Shown here one piece after another: positions 12,820-23,458 of a DNA stretch of 64,000 nucleotides (position 1 is the first letter of the stretch; the number at the start of each line of letters is the position of its first letter). This DNA is from Siphlonurus alternatus (taxonomy: Eukaryota > Arthropoda > Insecta > Ephemeroptera > Siphlonuridae), in assembly GCA_949825025.1 (NCBI GenBank), contig OX463778.1, positions 15,214,171 to 15,278,170 on the forward strand, in the 5' to 3' direction. The notes beneath the pieces are model-generated. The model was not told the DNA's origin. It did no database searches and was given only the letters and a program-made list of their open reading frames with translations. Both the position numbers and the translations under genes were made by a program.

Positions 12820-13198
12820 GTGAAAGGGACATGGGACAATGCAATCATGAATGCATAAAAAGTTTATGTAAGATATGTTAGTGTGAGAAATGAGTAAATT
12901 TCCGTTGTCGGGCCATCCCCCAAATTTAAAAAAATGAGATAAATATAGACAGCCGCAGGGCAATTGCACAGGCAACATCGCACTGAGCATGGCTGGGCAG
13001 GAGGAGGTGGGAGTGAGTCTATGGAAAAATGGCAGCTATGTTGCCTTTCGTGATTGCTGACGTCAGCAATCCACACTTCAGTTACTCGCTGGGCGTTTAC
13101 CCTGAGGCACTCGCCACCGTGCGGCATGTATTCATACTCAGTTAGTGGCTAACTTTTAAATAAAAAATACTTATTTTTATGGTCCCCTGTTCCTTTAA
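12820..13198. mobile_element. Possible MITE with AAAGGGACATGGGAC-type ends
   Basis: Left end GAAAGGGACATGGGACAATG and the reverse complement of the right end (TTAAAGGAACAGGGGACCAT) are similar, giving imperfect terminal repeats of about 20 bp around 340 bp of partly GC-rich sequence. The interior contains the 20-bp palindrome at 13052-13071. There is no transposase. Confidence 0.5.
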
Positions 13199-14141
13199 GT
13201 ATTTTTACTCAGTTGGTTAGTAAATGCATGCTAATTTGGTTACCAAAGTTTTTTTGGACACTCAACCATACATTTTAATTATCTGCTGATGCAGATCCAG
13301 AATCAAGAACCAAATTTCCGGAGGGACTGTTGATCTCCATAAGGCCAATGTGTAAAAAAAAAAAAATAGAGTGGGGGAAATGTCTATATTGCCAATGATA
13401 AATCCAAAATTTTGGAGGCTGTAAGCCCCCTCAGCCACCCTGCTGCTGATGGACTTAAACAGATTCCGATTGGGTGGTCTAGGGTCCAAATAGGGGACAT
13501 AGTTGAGGATCATAGCCGAAACACCAATAAGAGGTTTGGAGGGCATGGGGAAGGGGGGCACCAAACCAGGGGGGGTGCAGTCAGAGATGCCCGACCTCCT
13601 ATGACGAATCCAACCTTGGATATTCATTTCGTTACCTGCAGTAGTGTGCAGTGAAGTAGGCAACCTGCAAAGTTTTCTTTTATCACCAGGTAAATAAGAA
13701 ACCAGCAAAAGTGCTACCAAGGTCACGGCTTCTCCAGAATTCTTTATTTTTCTGTAAGATAAAGGCACACATTACAGATTGCCTTCTTCACCACACACTG
13801 CTGCATGCTTACACGAATATATGGTTTATTTTAGGATGGAATATTTTTCTTCAGACCTTTCAATCATTAAATCAATAATTAATTATTATTATAGATGATA
13901 CCCCCACCTAGCTTGTATGCAGCATGTTAACTGTGATAAGTAACTTTTTTTTTCTTTTCTTCCTATGATAATTTAAGTGGCGTAGCCAGTTAGAAAAATT
14001 TAATTTAGATAAATAAATACATTGAAGGTTTTGCCACCCATCTCACTCTAAAATTAACATTCCGGGAAAGGGCGCCCTTCCCTCCCCTCCTCCCCAAATA
14101 AAAAGTCTAGACTCAAAAAATTTTAAGAAACATGTACAGTA

Positions 14142-14542
14142 TTAAGGGTAAGATAACACGAACAATCGATTGTTCTAGTCCCATTTGATTAACATGTAAA
14201 CCTTAGCAACCTCATAATGATTCTGAATATTTTTTGAGAGACAGTTCTTGGCCCCCAAAAAATATGGAAAAAATTTCAAAACAATCGGACGATCCAATTT
14301 TTTTAAATTAATTTCTTAGTTTAGGTCTCCATGGGAAAGCCCTATACTGAAAATTGAACAAATTCATTTAAAAAAATTGGATCGTCCGATTGTTTTGAAA
14401 TTTTTTCCACGTTTTTTTAGTGCTAAGAACTGTCTCTCTCAAAAAAAAAAAAAAAAATCAGAATTATTATGAGGTTGCTAAGGTTTACATGTTAATCAAA
14501 TGGGACTACAACAATCGATTGTTCGTGTTATCCTACCCTTAA
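14142..14542. mobile_element. TTAA-flanked hairpin MITE, family A copy 2
   Basis: Clearly homologous to the element at 6471-6862 over its length. It has the same TTAA flanks, the same GGGTAAGATAACACG ends and the same AACAATCGATTGTT subterminal palindromes. Point differences are scattered through both arms. Confidence 0.88.
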
Positions 14543-14579
14543 ACATCATGAAATCTACCCAACGATAAAATAATTAATT

Positions 14580-14703
14580 GATTTTTTAAATCAGCTTTTG
14601 AGTTCCACCTTGGCGCCACAGTATAAAATGGCAATATTCACTGAATATCGCTATTTTATACTGTGGCGCCAAGGTAGAAACACGAAAGCTGATGTAAAAA
14701 ATC
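14580..14703. mobile_element. Compact hairpin MITE
   Basis: A 124-bp inverted repeat. The inner stem pairs CTTGGCGCCACAGTATAAAA with its complement with only a few mismatches, leaving a loop of a few bases; the outer stem (GATTTTTTA...CAGCTTT) is imperfect. It could form a strong cruciform or RNA hairpin. Non-coding. Confidence 0.8.
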
Positions 14704-15121
14704 AACACTATAAATTGTCCCCTTGAAAACTCACCTAAAAGCAAAATAATTAATTGTTGAATTATGCATGAACTTCATAAAGAGGGATTTTGTGACATGC
14801 ACTCACTTAAATTTAACATATTTACTTTTGAGCTTTATAAAATCATCAAAAACTGCAACTTTGGGGCATGGATAAATTATAGTCTATTTCCTTTATGCTT
14901 TGGGGTAACGGATGATTGCAACAAAAAAATTTAACAAACATAATACCTTAAATATTTCTGCTGTCAAAAGACGTTGTCATACTTAATTTTATCTAATACT
15001 GTAATTGGGTCCTGGTGGCCTGATATATAATTATATATAATTTCCTAACTTCTTATTATTGTAACTTAGGTGTTAGTATCTAATTAAAATTAAAACAAAT
15101 AATAATTCTTTTCACTGGGGA

Positions 15122-15127
15122 TTTATT
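15122..15127 (-). terminator. Candidate RpS13 polyadenylation signal
   Basis: AATAAA on the minus strand, about 170 nt beyond the RpS13 stop codon. The region is AT-rich, so chance occurrence is possible. Confidence 0.35.
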
Positions 15128-15295
15128 TCCCAAATAAATTTTACATTTTCGTTTTAAACCCAGTAAAAAAACATTTTGATACAAGTTTGGCAAATATTTC
15201 CTTGTGTTTTATAATAAATTGCATTAAAATACCAAATGGTACATGTGATTAGATACAAGAGAAGGCATTGCCAAGGTTGGGATGTTGGAAGTTAC

Positions 15296-16263
15296 TTATG
15301 ACACAAGGGCAGACGCTGTGTTGGACTCATACTTCCAGTTGGGAGGGACCATGCTCTTGGTCTTGTAGTAACGTGCCAGTCGGTGGATACGGGACTCTAC
15401 CAAGATCAACCTGAACTTGGAGTCCTTGTCCTTCCTGTTCCTCTCCAAATGCTTGCGGATAGCCACGGCTTTCTTGATCAGGTAGTAAAGGTCCTCTGGC
15501 AGTTGTGTGGCCAGGCCCATGGACTTCATGATCCTCATGATCTTGTTGCCGGTAATGAAGCGAACCTGAGCCACGCCATGCATATCTCGCAGAATTACAC
15601 CTGGAACACACAAGATAATTCTCGTTAATATCATTCACAATGTATTTTAAAGGCTCTGAATCTTGATCTTGCAGTTGTAAAATGTTTAAATAGCATAGAG
15701 CCAACTTAGAAAAAAAAAAGGATGGAAAGGACATAGAGGGCTTATGCGATATATGCATACAGCTTTATAAATGCATGCAGGAAAACACCAACATAATTTT
15801 GTTATTGTTTTGCACCTTGAAGCATGTGTGGTGCTGACAAAAGCCTGGAAATGGTTTTATCCAAACCTAACCTATTAATACTTTTCAAATTATGTCAATT
15901 TGGTTAAAAGCATAGATAGTTAGCTGCATTTAAAGCAGTTTTGTGATGCACAGATGGCACTGTTGCTTGAAATGAACGCATGAAGTTTGCGGGTTTCTAC
16001 TTCCGTGCTCTCATTTGCATCACAAATCACAAAAGTACAATAATGGGTATGATCACAGTGTATAGTATTGCGTTGGATAGAAAAATACATGACTGTTAGT
16101 AAAATAACTTACCAATCTGGGAAGGAGTCAGGCCTTTCTTGCCCAGTTTCTTGATGTGTTCCTTCACTTCATCGGATGTTAACTTAAGCCATGTGGGAAC
16201 TCCACGGCGGTATGGAAGTGCCGATTTGGAAATACCTTTACCAGGTGCGTGCATACGACCCAT
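15296..16263 (-). CDS. RpS13: 40S ribosomal protein S13 (uS15), two coding exons
   Basis: Structural protein of the small ribosomal subunit. Coding exons are 16263-16113 and 15600-15296, joined in phase 1, giving exactly 151 residues, the standard eukaryotic S13 length. The N-terminus [20 protein letters not shown] and the second-exon core ([20 protein letters not shown], then [36 protein letters not shown]) are near-invariant in animals. The C-terminus is [11 protein letters not shown]. The intron (15601-16112) contains an 87-bp hairpin. Upstream lies a TCT-type initiator. Housekeeping, high-expression gene; nothing is broken. Confidence 0.98.
15940..16026. other. 87-bp stem-loop inside the RpS13 intron
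   Basis: TTTGTGATGCA and TGCATCACAAA form an 11-bp perfect terminal stem around about 65 bases. On the transcribed (minus) strand GTGATGC resembles snoRNA box C, but no proper box D (CTGA) is seen. It could be a diverged intronic snoRNA or simply a chance inverted repeat. Confidence 0.3.
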
Positions 16264-16365
16264 CTTAAAATGTTTATTACTTCAATTTATTGAAAAAACA
16301 GTAAAATCGTCGCCAAATGGCCAAATGCACCACGAGGTGGAAATGTGACGTACGCTAACAAATTT

Positions 16366-16378
16366 TCTAAAAGAAGGC
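16366..16378 (-). promoter_or_regulatory. RpS13 TCT/5'-TOP initiator
   Basis: On the minus strand CAGCCTTCTTTTAG lies about 114 nt upstream of the RpS13 ATG. The pyrimidine run with C at +1 (about 16376-16377) fits the TCT initiator and 5'-TOP of arthropod ribosomal protein genes. Confidence 0.55.
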
Positions 16379-16429
16379 TGAAATTGTGTTTAAAGTAGTA
16401 TCCGATAGATGGCAGGATATTACAGAAAA

Positions 16430-16560
16430 ATTATTTTTTTATGTTGTTTTTTTTCAAGGAGGAGAAGTGAGGGGAAAGGGAGAAAGAAGAAGATGAAAAA
16501 AAAGTAGTGGAAGGAGGAAAGAGGGGAAGAGAATAAAAGAGGGGAATAAACTTCAGCTGC
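16430..16560. other. Purine-rich (GA) tract upstream of RpS13
   Basis: A long purine-biased stretch on the plus strand (GGAGGAGAAGTGAGGGG and similar, about 110 bp). This is typical of GA-rich or polypyrimidine promoter-proximal DNA. Confidence 0.6.
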
Positions 16561-16612
16561 GGTGACGTTTTGCAGACTTCGGTGTAGGCTTTCCAGCATT
16601 TCTCTTCGTAAG
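16561..16612 (+). other. Possible untranslated exon end with strong 5' splice site
   Basis: The plus strand reads CATTTCTCTTC|GTAAGTATGAC, with a donor (GTAAGTAT) complementary to U1 at 16608. It lies in GC-richer sequence just upstream of RpS13 and in the divergent orientation. The next plus-strand gene is NNT, whose first coding exon is preceded by a plausible acceptor (TTTTCAG at 23422-23428), so this could be its 5' UTR exon. Hypothetical. Confidence 0.2.
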
Positions 16613-17475
16613 TATGACTAAAAAATAAGATTTAAGTTCATAGAGCATGATTTATGATAACCTCGTCACTTGGAAATGCTGTCGGTTTAATTGAGATTTT
16701 GTAATATTTACATTTATGGAGCAAAACATGCTACGTAAATGCAGTATGCCGGTCGATAAAATTGTGATCGTGGCTAGTGGCACGAGTGCGAACGCGCCAA
16801 CGCGGGGAGTGCGGGGACTCAGACAGTGGGATTGAAAAAAAGTGCTAGCCCAAGCTGTCAGACTATTTTTAAACCTGAATTTCTTGCCGATCTGTTGATA
16901 CTAAAAAAAGGTTTTACTCTCGTGTAACTTGGTACGAACTTATTTTTTACCTGTAATTTTTGGGGTAAAAAAAAGAGAACGCTCTTTTTTTCTGCTTACA
17001 TACTTCCATATGGGAAAAATAATTTTTGTTCATGCGCGCGAGGTGTCAAATTTAATACATGTATGTAATTTTTTTCAAAAGCAAAAACCTGCTAATTTTT
17101 TAGAATATTCTGTGAGTGTCTCCGAGCTTCATTAGCCTACCAGTTATTGTTGCAAGGTTCATATTTAAGTGTCTATGAATAGATGAGGAGGTTTACACCC
17201 ACTGATGTATAGGTAACACATGACAAGTGACGCACACATGCATCCCCATTTAGCTGCTTCTGACGTGCGTAGAAAAAAAAATGATCTCATTTTTTACGTA
17301 ACTAAAATAGGTGGACTGTAGTATATTATAATGTGTATTGGTTTTCTCCAGAAGGCCGGACCCAGGGGGCTGACAACATGACACTGTTCTTAATTGTCAT
17401 TGCATGGTGTGATACTAATTTAACATATATATGGCATATGGCGAGGATAAACTCTATAAAGTCGCTGCATGTACT

Positions 17476-17848
17476 TTAAGGTAGAGATAATACGGATCAG
17501 CTGGCCCAATGCTAAAAAATTCCCATTCATAAAAATTATGAAAAAATTTTAAAATGTTCTCCTCTACATCCCTATCAGTAGGTAAAATATCAGGTATACA
17601 AAAACGAGCTAGTTTTCGAGTTATTAATTTTCAAAGTTGACCAATTTAACATGGAAGTCACATTTCTCCATGTTAAATTAGTCAACTTTAAAAATTAATA
17701 CTCGAAAACTAGCTCGTTTTTGTATACCTGTGATATTTTATCTACTGATAAGGGATGTAGAGGAGAACATTTTAAATTTTTTTCATTATTTTTATGAATG
17801 GGATTTTTTTAGCATTGGGCCAGCTGATCCGTATTATCTCTACCTTAA
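17476..17848. mobile_element. TTAA-flanked hairpin MITE, family B
   Basis: Inverted repeat over almost its whole length with ends TTAA-GGTAGAGATAATACGGATC ... CCGTATTATCTCTACC-TTAA. A CAGCTG hexamer sits just inside each end (ATCAGCTGGCC). Related in its termini to the element at 52544-52939. Confidence 0.87.
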
Positions 17849-18314
17849 AAGTCATGTAGAATGTTTTTGAGGAGAACACTTGAAAGTTATGCAGCAAAAT
17901 AGTTTATATTATACTGTATTAAAAATTATTAGAAATTTTGAAAAATTATTACCTACGATTAGAATAGAATAGAATTTTATTTCAATCTTTTGATTACAGT
18001 TGTAATATAGATCATGTCGTTTCATTTTCAAAAGTCAAACAAACATACTACACATTTCAATATAAAAAATTTATGCACATTGCACATAATAATCAATTTA
18101 CCATTCATTGCAAATACATAAATCACTCAACCAACTTTTACTAAAATTAGTCATAACGTATCAACATTCTGCTGCTTGTAATTGATTCAAAAATACATTC
18201 ACATCAGTCTCCAAAAACTCTCTTATGGTATAAAAAGGGAACTTAATCAATAAACTTTTAATTTATTGATTAATTATCAATATTGATTGATTGATTGATT
18301 GAATTCGTAATAAA

Positions 18315-18441
18315 AGGTCCGTTCGTAAACCCTCTGCTCGGTGTACAGGTGTACACTTTCACCCAATGGACCTTATGCCCATGTGAATAAGGTCAATTGG
18401 GTGCAGAAAATGCACAACGAGCAGAGTTTACGAACAGACCT
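18315..18441. mobile_element. Short inverted-repeat MITE
   Basis: About 127 bp with ends AGGTCCGTTCGTAAACCC and the complement of AGTTTACGAACAGACCT. The arms also share CTGCTCG and CACCCAATTGACC-like blocks. Non-coding. Confidence 0.7.
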
Positions 18442-19305
18442 AATACGGCTAATACTATCATCATCATAAAAAAAAATAACAATTTAGGACGGTAATTTCG
18501 ATAATTATCTGAAATCGTATTAAAAAAATAGCTTATATTATTTGTTATAATTTTATACATAGACATTATATTTTACATACAACTAATACGTATTAATACC
18601 ACACGTATATATAATTTAATACACATATCGAAATGAGAGTGGCACAGAATAAAGATTATAATATATTAATTACGTATTTGTAAAATATGGAGTGTAATTA
18701 TTATAAAGTACGTCATGTGATCTGTAAGTTGCACACTGCTGCAACCAATTATTATTTTTTCTTCAAGTCATTGACCTTATCTTAAATAATAAATGCGATT
18801 AGAATAATAAATTAAAGCTGCTACTGTACGAATGTTATAGTACTTTGTAACAAGATTGTCATATATAATTATATACTCTCCTTTTCTTTTTTTCTCTTAC
18901 GCAAATGATTATCTATTAACGTACGTCTGCAGACGTGCTCCTGATAATGAAGGCGGTAAATATTTGGTCAATGTGTTAGTTTTAAGCTTGCTTGAAAATT
19001 ATAGGGCTTACAAAAGACGGCCGACGGAAAACTCGCACTATCTTACGGTATATTTTACTGATAAGAAAAAGAAGGTGCATTATAATTATACAGTAACCTA
19101 TATACATCACATTCAATTAATTCCGATAATTCTAATGAATAATTCATCATCCTCAATTTAGCTGTGTGCTATGATCGTTACCCCGGTCTGATTTGCTTAA
19201 GTTGCAGCTCTGATAGATATAAAAAAGGCGTATTCTTAGGGAGGTAGGAGGAGTACTCAGTTCCCATAAAAAAATAAAGTTCACTGCGCTTCAATAGACT
19301 GCGTC

Positions 19306-19429
19306 CCCAGTAAACACAGGGTGTCAAAAATATGTTGGACCGGCACTTTTGAGTGTTGGCACAGTACTGGCCCAACAGTCTCAACACTGGACCGACACTG
19401 GACCGACAGAGTTGTATGTGCTTACTGGG
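19306..19429. mobile_element. Short MITE with CCCAGTAARCACA ends
   Basis: Terminal repeats CCCAGTAAACACA and TGTGCTTACTGGG enclose about 100 bp that includes tandem CTGGACCGACA units. No coding capacity. Confidence 0.55.
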
Positions 19430-22400
19430 TCGCAAGTCGCAACGCCCACAAACAGAGCAGTGATTTCATAAAGTTCTTGCTGCAATCTCGATGTGTCCAG
19501 CAGCACGATTAATTGATTACAGTAAAATACAGTGGAAACTTTCCATGATTTAATTAATTTAGCGTGTATTTTGGGCCCAGGGCCCCCCCCCCCCCCTGTT
19601 TGAGAGCTGAACCTTAGTAAATTTTAAGGAAAAAATAACAAAAAATGGTACTCGACGGATACGATTTCGATAAAATTTTATGAAAAAATTTCTTAAAAAA
19701 AAAAACTTAACAATTTATATCCCGGCCCGAAACACATCGTTAATACATCTTTAATTTATTTAAAATCCGTCTACAGTATTGTGATTATTTAATCATGCTA
19801 TAATTCTATTATTATAATTAAATTATGTATTATAGTATTCATTATTAAAAGTTATTTACGTTTTTGTATACGAAAAGACAACAATTTAAAAAAATAAAAA
19901 AAATGTTGAAAACATTCCCCGCGTGATGTTCAGCATAAAAATAAAAATTATACATAGTATTTTATTATTTTTTAATTAATTATATATTATAGGTATATTA
20001 CATCTTACAATTTTATTGCTAGTTTTATTGTCTAATGTATAATACTGTAAAAATCTTTACAAATTTGTACAAATTTATTATTGAAGTTAAAAAAAATAAT
20101 CCGATTTTTTAAATGTAATAATTTTACAGTATACTTTTAATTTAATAAATTGATTTTCCTGTTTTAAAAATTTAAATATAAATATTTTTTCTTGCTCGTA
20201 CATCGGCATACTGTACATGACCAAAATGTGTCAATTGCCCCAAAATACCAACCAACCAATCAGAGCTTTTTATTACACGTTAGTGCACGTAATGAAAAGA
20301 AATTAAAAAAAAAAAATGGGGTGCAAAAAATATAAAAATTTTAAAAAAATTGCATAAGGCCATACATTCTCTATAATAGTATTTTTTCATAATTTTACCC
20401 TAAAAAAGGGGGCGCGTCCTTAAAAAAATAGGGCCTGCGGCGGGCTATTGGGAGGCTACGCCCCCCAAACCCCCAGTGGGCTGTTCTCAATCTTTATCTT
20501 AAAGAACCCCCCCCCCCCCCTTGGACAAATCCTGGCTACGCCACTGATTTTGGGACGATTAAAATTTGTATTGTCGTGTGATAAAAATTAAAATGTACCC
20601 TATAATAAAATTATCATGTATGTCCCCATGCAGATCGCAGTGATTATTGATTGCTGATGTGCCAATACATTGATTCACTTATGGTAATTATTTCAAACTA
20701 ACATTTAATATGTTAATGAATATCAATTAAGCTTCATTTAATATAACTGCAATCGTCTGATCGTCATTTGTTTATCAGCCTGCAGTATTTGTAAATTTGT
20801 TAACTGCCATACTCTCGTGTATGACAATTTGCATTTTACCCCTGACGATCGTCAAGAATCTATTGTTAGACAACAGTGTAGTATATGTAGGTCAACCTGG
20901 TCAACAAGTTGTTTGCTTTTACCTGCACGTTTGGGTCAGATTTTCGATTTAATTTATGGAATTATTTCAACCAAGTTAGTACAGTACGTGCCTGACTATT
21001 AATGTCACATTTATAAGTTACCTTGATTTTGAAAATTATTAGAGCCATATCAATTTATATCAAATAATAAATTAAAAGTTTTTATTTTAATTGTACTCGT
21101 AATACTTGATTGTAAGAAAAGAAAAGAGGATCAAAATAGGATTACATTTAATATGTGAAAATAGAATTGAGTGTCGCGAAAACTATAGGGTTTCTATAAT
21201 CATTGTTCTACGCGTTCGTTATAAATCAAGCCTGTACTCTCTGCTATATCGAGCGTTCAAAAGCCTAATTAGAATTCCGACCAATTATAAAAATAGAGAA
21301 GATGTTGCTGCGGTTATTATTCACGACCGTGTTTTTATGACTTACGTTCTTTTAATATAGTTATGATTATACTTATATTATATGATTAAAGTCCAGTTTT
21401 TAAACTTTAATTTTTGTCATAAATAGCACCTAATTTTTTTTTTTTTTTTTTTTTTTTTTATTCAGCACAGTTCAACAGTTTTTAGACGAGCCTCGTCATT
21501 TCCTCTTCTGCCTGTTCTCTAATCTAACTCATACAAATAACGTGTTCAGTAATTTCAAGATCACTGTATTATATTTTACGAGAAAATTTGAATTAATGAT
21601 TACAGATTTGCTGCATACATGCAGTAAAATGTCAGTCTCCCTTGCCTCCAAGCACTACACGGTAAAAAAATTCGTCCATAAAATTAAAGAAATCACTCGC
21701 AATGTAATGCAAGAGGGTACTTTAATACTTCACTGTATCTTCAAGTCATTTTCAAGAGGCGACTTTAAAACTGAGGGGGCCGGACAGCAGGTATAAAGGA
21801 GGACTGTATTATATTTTAGGGTCGCCTCTTTATTGTTGGTGTATTTCTTTTTGAAACCAAAGAAGTAACTTTACTTTCATTTAGAGATATGCCTTTAATT
21901 TCTGGCATTGTTATATTTTTTTTCTAGTATTTTCTTTTTTCTTCTATATTATAAAACTTAACTGTATTTGTATAAAAGTGTATGTTTTTACGCATTATTA
22001 TTTTATGACATAAAAAAACTTAATCGTTATCAAACTTACACTTTACTCATAAAATGACAAGACAAAAATATAATTTTAAAATGCAATAATAATGCAAGTA
22101 GTAGATGAACGTGTAGTGTGGGCTTGGGGTAGGTTTGGGGCATCCATCTTATTTTATATAAAAATATTTTCATTCGTATTTTTTCACAATTTGTGGTGGC
22201 TATTTACTATTTTATATGGTGTTAAAAAGAAGAGTGATGAAAAACGAGAACGACACTTCAATAATTTTTATTTGCATTGTATATACATTTTAGTGTTATT
22301 CGGTAGCTTTATTTCATTGAAGCATTTTGGAGCAATTGACACATTATCGGTCTGTATGACCAAATTGCTATTAAAATTCAAGTTCAGTATAACACCTTGA

Positions 22401-23458
22401 TCAACAAAATGTATGATTTAAGTTAAAACGATAACGAAAACTGATAGAAAAAATACGAATTAAAAAATATTTTATCATGGCACTGCAGCACATCACAGTA
22501 ACTAGTAGACACCTTACAGCAAACACTTCTCAATCTCTACTGCCAAGCAACAAGCCAAAAGCCAAGCCGACTTCCTCTGCTACGTCACTAACCGTCGTTT
22601 TTCTAAAGAAATCCCTATGGTGGGGGTGGGTATCGTAAGGGCGTCTGTACCGTCGCTACAAAAAAAACAACCCTCCCATTGTCGGGAGGCAAGAACACGG
22701 GGGAGGGGATGGTCCGAGGCCACTGTATCTCTTTCTTGTTTTAAAGTTCACCTCTTGGATTTCAAATAAAGAATATTGCTTTAAAATTCAGGCTAAAGAG
22801 GCCCACTATTATATCATTTCTAATATTTACTTTAAAAATAAACAAAAATGACTAGTTTTTGTTACCGTGTAGTTGTCCAATTTTGAATATTCTAACTCCT
22901 TACGCAACTTTGACTACCTGAAGCTATCCATTTTATTTGACATCAAATATACCGTTTGTAATTTATATTTAAATAACTTCAATAACTCACAAATTGGACG
23001 TCGAAACTTTTTGAAGCAAAGATAATTACTGCTTTCCGCGCGAACAATAAAAACGCGTTGGTAACGTGTACGTACGTACACCAAAATGATGTTTTTGAGG
23101 CATTATAATATAGTGAGCGTGCTATATTTTTTTATACGATACATTGAAAATTTATTTTTTGTTCCCTTGGTGTTTTACAAAGCATGCAGCAAAAAAAGCA
23201 AGAAAAAGTAAATTAAGCAAAATAGAAGTTTTTTTTTCATAACACTCATTCGTTTTGTTATTTGCAAAGATGTAATAAAATATCTTGCCGTGATGCAACA
23301 ACTAAAAAGTAGCATTTTTCTTAAAATCCAAGCCTTATACTTTTATATATTTATATTTTTGATGTTTTCGCCCTCGTTATCGACATATCGACGTTATGGT
23401 GATATAAATTTACGGTTTCAGTTTTCAGGAGCAGCTAAGGGCTTGAGATCAGCCCAGC

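Larger units (their letters stand above)
10081..15120. other. Intergenic region between RNASEH2B and RpS13, MITE-rich
   Basis: No gene recognised. It holds the hairpin elements listed separately (11571-11902, about 12820-13198, 14142-14542, 14580-14703). A stretch at 13260-13770 is open for 168 codons on the minus strand but reads as repeat-like low-quality protein without a recognisable domain. Confidence 0.6.
16613..23458. other. Intergenic or 5'-intronic region upstream of NNT
   Basis: AT-rich sequence without a recognisable coding exon. It contains a family B hairpin (17476-17848), two short MITEs (18315-18441, 19306-19429), a run of C at about 19580-19594, another at about 20507-20520, a 26-base poly-T (21434-21459), and repeat-like GC-rich fragments near 20400-20545. 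Confidence 0.6.

Noticed and set aside
13262..13768. 168-codon open frame on the minus strand
   Set aside because: No recognisable domain, poor composition, and the DNA resembles repeat debris (GGGGGCAC, CCCCCTCAGCC, ATATTGCCAATG blocks also seen near 35800).
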